DNA from: Mortierella alpina
Taxonomy: Eukaryota; Mortierellomycota; Mortierellomycetes; Mortierellales; Mortierellaceae
Direction: 5' to 3'
NCBI GenBank assembly: GCA_029449245.1
Contig: JANATF010000011.1
Location: 1,550,001 to 1,614,000 of the forward strand
DNA: 64,000 bases
The position numbers and the translations under genes were made by a program. Positions 55,214 to 64,000 of the stretch are shown piece by piece. The notes beneath the pieces were generated by a model. The model saw only the letters and a list, made by a program, of their open reading frames with translations, was not told the origin of the DNA and did no database searches. The first letter of the stretch is position 1. The number at the start of each line of letters is the position of its first letter.

Positions 55214-58200
55214 AGCAGGCGACCGCTACCCGCTTCACGCATCTACTGAGCATTGAGCTACAGGCCTCTTATGTCCCCTACTTTTGCCCTCTTGGCCCTT
55301 GAATGATATCCACTCCATCTCCTACCTCACTAACATATACCTACAATGGACGTACCCTAAAATAAAAAAAGCCGGCGCTTCTGCTGCTAAATGTAAAAAG
55401 ACTGGTCCTGCTTCAGTATCAACTCCCACATGTGCATCGTAAGCACAGGAATAGACGACGTAGCGAGAAAAAAGTGGTCGGACGCAGAGCATTGACACTT
55501 GAGGCACAGCACACTGCACGCTCTGGAAAGGCGGGCTTTCTGTCGAATTTCCAGATGTCTCTCTAGGAGTGGAACTCAGGGTCCCGGGGATGCGCGACTC
55601 TTGGCTACGATACCTGCTCTACCTGTCTAGTTATAAATCGTTTTCACGAACTCGCAGCCCAAACAGGCCAGGGACCCGTCTTGCCTAGAGAGTCTCAATT
55701 GCTCGCTCAACCACTCTTCTCGTAGCGTCTAGGGACATTAATAGCAGTTCTAGGCAAACAAGGCTACGCTTGACAAAAAATAACAAGTACGATAGAGAGG
55801 TCTCGTTCGGCGTAATACAACGTGTTCTATTGTTCCTCCTCACCTCCAAGAGCATTCGTGAACTTAAGATGCCGCGAGGGGTGGGGGGGCGACAGGGTGC
55901 TGAACCCGTGTCCAAGTGCATAGTGTAGACTCGGCGACATTTTCTTCCTTATTCTCGCTGCAAACTAGACATAGTCTATGCGTGAGTGCTGATAGGAGAA
56001 ACATGAGGGACGTACTTTAATAGTGTAAACTCTCTGGGCTGTTGACACACGGTTACGATGTATGTATGTAGCGTGGACAAATACGTGCTCAGTGTACCCT
56101 CCTGCTAATTACGCAAGAACCAAGACAAAGCAAAAAAACCTTTGAGCTGAGTAATGCTGGATGAAGACACGGGCTACAGAAGAGAAAGCCCCTCCTTTGA
56201 TTGAATCGCCTTTGCCTTGACTTTACGGATGGGGGAGGGAGGCTCTCGTGCCAAGAGACGTAATAGCAATCTTACTGGTACCACCCTGGCGACCGACACA
56301 GTTGTCCGCATGCAGGGGCGAACAGCACATATTACAATGAGACACAACGCTAAAATCTGCTTAGGCAACTCCATAGTGTTTGCTTGCCTGTTGCAGTTTG
56401 TCCCAGCAAATAAAAAAAACAAGGGCAAACTCCGTTGGTCGTGCCCCATGTGGTTTGCTCGCTGCTCAGGGATTCGAGTCAACGGAGGGTCAGAACCGTT
56501 GCAAGTCTTGGTGTTGTGCAGAGTTTGGCTCTTTGGCTTACTTTTGGCAAGGTTCAAGGTCCCTTTAGCCCATTCTTTTTCGTGCATGAATGTGTCCACT
56601 CAGCTTGGCATTTCAACTCGCACTCAACAAACTTTAACGGGTGAACCGTTTGCCTGGGAGCATCCAAACAAGGGTACCGGAAAGAAAATACACCGAAAAA
56701 TCCGACCAGAACAAAGGAATAACGAACGTAGAAAGCCGTTGTTTACGCCGACAACTGCTCGTTCGCTGCTTCAGCTGACTTTGTTGGTGTGCGTGCGCTC
56801 GTTTGTGCAAAAGGGTTGGTTGGACGAGTCACCAGGCAGATATGACAAATGGTGCGGCGCTTTGGAGTAGGAGTGCTTGCGACCCGTTGTATTTCCGAGG
56901 CGCAAAAGAGTCATGGGCTATGCATAGCAAAATAGTCATTCTCATCTACATTCCCTGTGCGCCCCATTTACCTTTCTCCCCCTTTGTGAGCCACCAGTGA
57001 GTTTCGATTTTGGTGTCAATGGTCTTGTGCTAGGATACGACAAATGGACGATGAGTGAGCCTCCTTGTGGACCATACAACCAGTAGATTGTTCTCCTTGT
57101 TCTGCGTTTCCAAGAGATAACAAAAACCCCCTCAAAGGCAAGTCCTCGGCTTTCCCTTTCTCATGCCCTACATGTACAGAAAGTACTAAGCACGCCACTG
57201 CTCTTCCTCCTGCTACTCTATGACTCGTAGACTAAATGCTCCTGTTGGCTCGATTGCTTTCTTTCCTTTTGCCTTTGTTTACCCTTTGTCTGTGCAACTG
57301 TGCTACTACGCTCTGACCACACATCACGGGCTAACCTTAAATTGTGTGTTTTAGTATTTCTCTTGGTCCCACTTCGACACGCCCTCTGGTGTCCCGTCCC
57401 GCAGTACATGGGTGCGATGCAGATACTTGCACATGGTATCTGTGAAAAAATGAATGATGTAGGCGTAGACTAAAGACCTTGCGGCGCTAGTTTGGATCAA
57501 AGAAGGACAACAAGTCCGTTCTAGGGAGTTCAAGGTCCTGTGAGCTGCCATAGGTGAGCTGGTGATATGGCAACCCAGGCGCCTCCTTTCTTGGTAGCTC
57601 ACAGACCGAAACTTCAAAGAACCGCGAGAGCGTAAGACCTATCATTCCAAAAAAAAAAGGAGATGCAGATTCAAGATGCATCCAAAACCATAGATGAAAG
57701 ACCAAATGCTCTCAATTTGTGGGGCGGAATAAACGCATCTGTTTTGCATGCATCAACCCTCTCCCTCCTTCACCTGTTCCTGAAATAAAACTGTGAGGCC
57801 GCGGTGGAAAGAGGCGAGGCGAGCGTACACAGATCCGCATCGGGATGGATGCGAAAAAGGGGGTGGGGGCCCCACACGAGCAAAAAGCGCGCGTCCGCGA
57901 CACAGCAAGTGTGATGGATTGACGACGCGCGCAAGCACTTGCGCGGTCAGTGTCGGCGTGTTTGCATCGGCGCTCATGGCACTTGATATCTTGAAGATAT
58001 GATTTTTTTACAAGAGCGATGTATGACGGCGGGTTATGTCTGCGCTTTGCTGTTGGATCCTTGCAAGCAGCGATCTGCAACGAGATGGTACTGTCGACAT
58101 GTATTTTCCCCTACCCATCTAACGGCACTAAACTCGAGTTGTGGTCCTCGCTTTTGTTCAAAAGTGGTGCTATACAACAGGAGAGGTATATATATATATG

Positions 58201-59709
58201 TATATTACCGAAGCAATGCATCATGGCAACTGAGGATAGCGATGTTCTCAAGAGGTCACGCACTAGCCGATCGTAATAACGCCTCCACTAGGCAGAGCTG
58301 TTAATGCCATTGTTCGTGTTTGTTGGCCAATTCGGAACACTCGAAAAAGGACGTTAGAGAGCTATCATGGTAGTCATCTCCCCTTTTACCCTCACCCCTT
58401 CTAACCGCCCAGCTGCTGCGCTTTGCGTAAAGATATGGTCCCTTTGAAATGCCTCCTCAGACAACGGAGATATGGAGCGTCTTCCCGCGTTTTTTTACAG
58501 GCCTCAACTTGATGATATGCAAGACGTGTAATGATGCACATAATGATAGCATGCCCTGCCACGAGAAGGGCCAGGGCTATTTCTTAACGTGCACCTGCAT
58601 ATGAATCAAGACTGCGTGCCGTTGCTCAACAGTCAATGTCGGGCAATTTCTTAGCATTTTGCATCTGGCTCTCCCTAGACAGGAACATTGGCGCTGTCAA
58701 CATGGTTCAAGACCGCTCAAATGCATTTCGCTGCATATATTTTCTCGTTGTATTTTGTAGAGATATGTGTGATCTTGTTGACTATCAGCCGGAATCAAGT
58801 ATATACACGAGTACACACAGCGTTGAACCAACGCGGGGTGGCGAACACGAGGGAGGAGATCCACACCTCCAAAACAGAAGGCATAGACTTCGAATGATGA
58901 CAAGTCCATAACAAGGCACAGTACTGTACAATCAAACAGAGCGGCGATAAACAGGCTACGACACATGAATACATTGAGAGACACTGGCCAAGGGCTGATG
59001 TGGCAAATGAGTGTGCTTGCTGTGTCGATCTGAACAGGACCGACAGTGATAAAAAGCCCCGCTGCCAACCAGGGCATTATCTTTGTCCTCTCAAGGGGGT
59101 TTGGAGAAGTAGACAGGCCCAGACTCATTTCTGGGTTCTTGGAACACGAGGCCCTTAGTCGAATAGCCAAATAGCCAAATAGCGGGAAAGAAGAGGCCCT
59201 GTGAATTGATTTTTTAAGATTTGCAGAGACGCTAGAAAGAGCTGACAGGGTTTGCATTATTTCTTGGCGGTGCAGAATCTGAGATGGGGCCCGCGTCTTC
59301 TCTGTGCAGCTGTTTCAGGCGTCTGACTTGCCCGGTGGGTCGGGTTAACATCCGTCGAGGCTGCATTGACTGGAGGAGCTCCTTGCTGCTCGAGTGGAAT
59401 CAGAATACTGTTTTGCGGGCACTTTTCGGACCCCTTTTCTGCGCGGGGTAATGGCCCTTGTTAATCAACTGGACGACCTTGCCTGGACCATCAGCAGTTG
59501 GATGACGAGGAGGAGAAGAAGAAGGGGTTTCACGGATAGATGCGCAGAGACAGAATTATAATGACAGATAGACAGAAAAAAGGCAAGGGCGATGAGGAGA
59601 GGAGGTGGGGGGAGGGAGCATCAGGCCGGTGAGATGCACCTTCACCTTCGCCTGCATCTGTGGTCGCACACTGAAAAACACCTGAGGAAGGAAAGACCAC
59701 CGCGAGGTC

Positions 59710-59810
59710 TCGTTCTCTCTCTGTCTCGCTCCTGCTCTGGCTCTTGTTCTTGTTCTTGCTCATGCTCTTGCTCTCGCGCGCGCTGCACTCTCTCTCTCTC
59801 TCTCGTTGCA
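59710..59810 (+). repeat. CT-rich and CTTGTT/GCTCTT simple repeats
   Basis: A 100-base pyrimidine-biased tract made of TCTCTG, CTTGTT and GCTCTT units and ending in a pure CT run. Read on the other strand it encodes Glu/Gln/Arg-rich noise. Confidence 0.7.
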
Positions 59811-61801
59811 TACATTCGGACGTTGAATAAGATGGCTCCACTCGGCTGCTCCATGGAGGATCCTGGTCCCAGTGATTGCTATCAAGATCCGCAAAACTAC
59901 GCCGGAACATAGATACCACAGGCTAGAAGACAAAACGGTTGGACCTGCAGTCTCCACTTTGAACAGCATGCATCTGTTGTGTCTCGCCCAGCCTCTGCTG
60001 CCTTACCCAGCCTGTGCTGCCTCCCCCTGATACATGCCACCTAAAATGCCCCATCGGTGTTTTTTTCGCCTCTATTCTTGCAGAGACAGACAGACCGTTA
60101 GTCGGCTGTGTTCGATCCGAACCCCATCTTGCGGGTCATCAATTACTATGGCCACTGAGGTTACTATAGACCAGAAATGTGGCGGCCGGTAGCCTCTGAA
60201 TTCGATGTGCTCTCAGTCTCCTGGCGTCCATTTAGAGTTTATTGAATACGGGAATTGTATGCGAGTAATATACCCAATTGTCCCTTTCATTTCCTCATAA
60301 ACGATGGGGCCTTTCGCTTGCTGCTGTGGTCAATGTGCGATAGATGTCATTCGCCCTCCCATCGACCTCCGATCTGCTGCAATGCATAATGAGGACGACA
60401 GTGAGAGCACCCTTGGTGACGGTCTGGCTCCCGTCCTCGCTCACGCTCTCGCTTTTCGACTACATTGCCGTAATAAGTGTAATAAAGGGACACTGCATTC
60501 GTATGTCTCATCATGAATGAATATCGTTCTGCAGACGGACCAAGCGTTCATGTTCATCCATTCAAAGAACAGCTAGGTGTTCAGGTAAATTCACACTAAA
60601 GCATTGGCTAATATGGACGTTGTGTCCTGGCAGCGACTGCCACGTGCTACTGCGCTTTGAGATCTCTACGAACTACATGCATCCTCCTTTCTCAGCTCGC
60701 TCCTGTCTTTTGAGATCTTGACCGTCCGCTCGCCAGTCTGTTTAAAGGTTTTTGGATCAGACCTCTCTGCTCTTGTGGGATGGATTAATAGTACCTGGTG
60801 TAGCAATTTCCTCCTCCTCCTGCTCCCCCCCTTTTTTTTCTTGTGTTGCGCGAGAACAATGAGCGCAACAGCGTCCTCTCTTGCTGTGAAGGCAATTGTA
60901 CAGAGGGAAACGTTCCTTTGTTACCTTCCTTCGGACTCCTTTTCTACTACACCAAAACAACATCTCGTTACCCGTTTGATACTTGCATCTGCAAATCCAG
61001 TCGGGAGGACGAACCAGTCCACGGTAAGGGCCCGAAAAAGGGTCAATGATTTGCTTTTTGCTGTCGTAACCTTGACTTGCTCTTGCTCGCTCACTCCTCG
61101 ACAATGTTACAGGCACATAGCCCCAATATGAACGACAAAAAAAGAACGAAAGGAATGGGTAGTCTTGTGAATCGGGGCTATCGGTGTTTCCGTTACATTG
61201 CCTCCATCTCCGTGCCGGCTCCTCTGTTCCTCTTTTTGTTCAGTGTCTTGTTTGCGACTCTCTTGCTTTGGATTTGCCAATCGCTCTTGACCATGACAAA
61301 CAACAGGGAGGAGTGGAGCAAAACGATGGACAGAAGATAGTCTGGGTTTTGCAGATGGCTAACATGTGCTGCAGTGCAGTGGTACGTTTGGCTCTGAGGA
61401 GAAGAGGAGGCATCTGGGCTGGTCGACTGCCAGGCAGGTGTTCAGGCGTGTGTGCGTGTGTGTGTGTTGTGTAAATTGGTGCGTGTGTGCGCAGGTGTGT
61501 GTGGTCCTGTTTAAGCAGGCACGGTCCATTCCCGTGTGTAATTCTCCTCTGCTGCTTGGCTTGCTTTGCGTTTGAATTGCCCGTTGCGAAAGAATAGGGT
61601 GCGCTGCTGTTTGGTCGGTCGAGGGCAAGTGCCATATTGTATAGCAGTTGACACCCCACGGTACTCTATTCTGCGTGTTGGTGATTCAGTCAGAAGGTTC
61701 GATGTGCGTGTTCTTAGTCTAATCAATTCAATCAGAGCGCATTTGTCCTTCTTTGGACGCTCTGCCCGCTGCTCAGGCGCGTCGTGAGTTTGGCCTGCTT
61801 G

Positions 61802-61808
61802 TATAAAA
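61802..61808 (+). promoter_or_regulatory. TATA box of the cyclin gene
   Basis: TATAAAA followed by ACC lies 352 bases before the ATG at 62154; the leader between is a long CT-rich tract. Confidence 0.5.
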
Positions 61809-62153
61809 ACCAACCACACCCGTCTCGTCCATTTCCTCTTTCCTCTTGTTCATCGCTTTCCTCCTCTTGCCCTGTCCTCTGGCCTGTTCTTCTGCACTCT
61901 CTGCGGCAACAACCGCACTCTCTCTCACTCACTCTGTCTCTCTTCTCTCTTTGCTCACTCTGCGCTCTGCACCCTCACTCTCTACACTTTCTACTCTCTC
62001 TCTCACTCTCTCTCTCGCTTTCTCGCTCTCGACTCACAGTTGTTGCATACCTGGTCTGCCAACAAAACACCTTGCTACACAGTCCACCGCTCTCCCTCCA
62101 GCGACACACAAGGTCCTCTCCTCTGCTCTACACCACAGCGCATCACTTCCATC

Positions 62154-64000
62154 ATGCCTTCGCTGTCAGAGCCAAAGCCATTCTCGAATCGAGCTCTGGA
62201 AAGGCTCTTTCGCAGCCCAGTTTCTCAACAAATGATCGGTACGTTCGTATTTCCATCGGCTGGCTCTCCTTCTATTTTACAACGGCCACACTACATCAGA
62301 ATTCGGTTAATGATGATGCTATAGTGACTTGATGCGATGCCGTTGACTGACCTTCGTTGCCCCACCACGCCCCGCCTTGCCCCCTTGCCAATGGTATATA
62401 GATCACATCGCCTCCTATGCCAGCACGGTGATTGAATGCAGCCCTCCCTCTCCCACCCTCACCGACTACAGCACCCCACTGCCCTCGCCAACCACCACAA
62501 CGCGCGCAAGCGCAAAGAGCATCAGCAGTAGCGAATCCGCCAGCGGAGTGCCTCCCCTGAAGGACTTTATCCGGATACTGGTCCTCAACTCAAACGTGCA
62601 GACCTCAACACTGCTGCCAACCCTCGTCTACCTCGAGCGCCTCAAGCTAAAGCTCCCTGTCGCAGCCAAGGGTACGTGTCCTTTTTTTTTTTGGTCTGCA
62701 ACATGCAGTAACAAGGCGATGATTACACAAATGATCCGTGCTCTCTCTATCGACCACTTGGTTGCTGCTCTCCGACACCCCCCAATCTTTTTTTTCTTGC
62801 GCTCCCTATCCCAATGGCCCCCTTTGCACTCGTCTCTTGGTTTCTTGCATACAAAAATGGATAGATGAGCTCTCTTCTTTACCCCCCGCCTGCATCGAGA
62901 TTCTGTTTTTCTTACACCAACACATTGCACAGTTGTTTGTATTTTTTGTGTGCCAAAGAACACAGAGGCGCTGCATCCACCTAATTCCGCTTGGTTTCTC
63001 GCCTCTCCCTGCCTGCAACATTTTGAGTTTTTTTTTCTTACAGTCCCCATGTACCACAATTTCACACCAATGCCTCCCATCCAGCCCGTCCAGCGCTCTA
63101 CCATCCAAAATCCTTTACCCCTTGTTTCCTCGTCCTCTCCTTCCCCTGCTTGCTGCTCCCAGTGGTTGCACAGCCTGGGAAGGACAGAGGGTCTGTTTGT
63201 TTGTATCGTTTAAAAACGATCGAACGAAAGGGTGAGAGACCCTTCCCTTGTTTCTGCACGAATGCCTGCCCACTCAAAAAGGCTGTGCCTGAACCACCCA
63301 CCCTTTTGTTTGTCGTCGAGACCGCCTACGCCTCCCTATCTTTAATTAGCAATGCAATATATGTTCGGTTGTTGCCACTGACCCCTTTAGGCTGTTTCGA
63401 TGAGTCGAGAATATGTCATCTTCGCCGCGCCCTTATTGCTAAATTGTTCTCGCGCTCTCGCTGGACGCTCGCCACGAACAATTTCGTTCTTGCTGCGCGC
63501 CAAGTGCAAGTCGAGTCAATTGAACTGCCACAATTACGGGCTTTTTTTTTATATATTGCTCCTTGGCTCTCTTTTTTCTATTCGCTTTCAATTGCACTGT
63601 ATTCTTCGAGTCGGAAGCACGTTCTTCCCACTCTTGGTGCTCCAAACACAAAGTTCAGCGCGGTTTTTTTGGGTCCCTCCTCTTTTCCTTCAAATGACGT
63701 GTTGTTGACTGCATTCAGACCCAACAATGTCCAAGTTTGGACCAACCGCCGGCCACGCGTTGCCTGCTCAACCTTGTGAAGCGACAGGAAGGCTCTGCAA
63801 AGCAACGAGCATCCTTATCCCCTTCGATCATCTTCACCCGCCCTTCCATTCAGCCCACTATTCAGTCACACCCCGTTCCATCGCTACTGCGCTTGGGCAA
63901 TTAATACAGTCATGATATCTAATCCTCGTCTTCATTGGTCCCATTGTGCTCTCTAGGCATGCCCTGCACTTGCCATCGCGTCTTCCTGGCTAGCTTGATT
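62154..64000 (+). CDS. PHO80/PCL-type cyclin (partial, runs off right edge)
   Basis: Cyclins of this group (Pho80, Pcl) steer Pho85-type kinases in phosphate sensing, cell-cycle entry and polarity. Exons 62154-62238, 62402-62671 and 63957 to beyond 64000 join in phase for 133 residues so far. The N-terminus ([18 protein letters not shown]) leads to a Ser/Thr/Pro-rich spacer and then the cyclin box: [40 protein letters not shown], and in exon 3 [15 protein letters not shown]. The pattern of VQTSTLL, LVYLERL and [10 protein letters not shown] is the usual start of the PHO80-like box. Intron 2 is 1285 bases, the longest in the window, and is T-rich. The second half of the cyclin box lies outside to the right. 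The subgroup (Pcl1/2 versus Pho80) is not settled. Confidence 0.85.

Larger units (their letters stand above)
55214..62153. other. Gene-poor region of 6.9 kb
   Basis: No frame has a recognisable domain. The AAAATAAAAAAA word at 55357 may end the acidic-protein transcript. An imperfect hairpin (stem 56430-56437 with 56480-56487), an AT run at 58187-58204, CT-rich and CTTGTT repeats at 59710-59810, GT runs near 61450-61500, and a TATA box at 61802 are the visible structures. The last 350 bases are the CT-rich leader of the cyclin gene. Frames such as 56217-56870 (+) and 58697-59257 (-) have mixed codon use and are not called. Confidence 0.45.

Noticed and set aside
56425-56495. tRNA-like stretch: an 8-bp stem with a GATTCGAGTC loop-like word
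   Set aside because: The span between paired ends is only 58 bases, D-arm and anticodon arm are missing, and the T-arm does not pair. Not a tRNA.
56217-56870. 217-codon + strand frame
   Set aside because: Mixed codon third positions and no recognisable domain or promoter; likely chance.
58697-59257. 186-codon - strand frame with some hydrophobic stretches
   Set aside because: Hydrophobic parts are irregular, codon use is unlike real genes nearby, and no TATA or splice context is found.

Overview
This window reads as nuclear DNA of a filamentous fungus, most likely an early-diverging one of the Mortierella type (Mucoromycota, Mortierellomycotina). The genes are split by many short GT-AG introns, coding third positions are rich in C and G, and promoters and 5' leaders are long pyrimidine tracts. 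Proteins include fungal-specific families such as a Zn2Cys6 transcription factor with a Fungal_trans domain, a PHO80-type cyclin and an Atg22-like permease. The assignment to Mortierellaceae is inference from gene style and from remembered resemblance of the large LRR protein; no search was possible. I rebuilt gene models by reading splice sites and keeping frame and family motifs consistent.

Layout. 1-3.6 kb (-): a Ras guanine-nucleotide exchange factor, cut by the left edge before its catalytic domain. 6.4-8.2 kb (+): a secreted FAD-dependent oxidase. 8.7-11.5 kb (+): an Atg22-like MFS transporter, convergent with 11.7-16.6 kb (-), a Zn2Cys6 transcription factor with glutamine-rich tail. 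19.2-22.4 kb (+): a cationic amino-acid permease (APC family). 22.7 kb (+): a candidate 63-residue membrane protein with its own TATA box and poly(A) signal. 23.7-25.4 kb (+): a peroxisomal PMP47/ANT1-like carrier. 26.8-28.1 and 30.2-31.0 kb (+): two single-pass membrane proteins of unknown function. 31.9-36.4 kb (-): a 1479-residue protein with a split N-terminal module, coiled coil and about 30 near-identical leucine-rich repeats, the most unusual gene here. 37.4-38.8 kb (-): an AAAP amino-acid transporter. 42.2-44.0 kb (-): a protein joining a PHD finger to an F-box. 45.2-47.2 kb (-): an ABHD12-like serine hydrolase, flanked by inverted copies of a dispersed repeat. 47.9-49.2 kb (+): a GNAT acetyltransferase with large acidic and His-rich insertions. 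50.1-52.9 kb (+): a FATP/FAT1-type very-long-chain acyl-CoA synthetase. 54.3-55.2 kb (+): a secreted, very acidic protein with Kex2-type sites. 55.2-62.2 kb: gene-poor. 62.2 kb to the right edge (+): a PHO80-type cyclin with a 1.3-kb intron, cut by the edge.

How they work together. There is no biosynthetic cluster. Two themes recur: amino-acid movement (three transporters: Atg22-like, APC, AAAP) and lipid handling (FATP acyl-CoA synthetase, peroxisomal ATP carrier, ABHD12 lipase), both plausible in an oil-storing fungus. Regulators (RasGEF, PHO80-type cyclin, Zn2Cys6 factor, PHD/F-box protein) are scattered between them. No tRNA, rRNA, CRISPR array or intact transposon was recognised.
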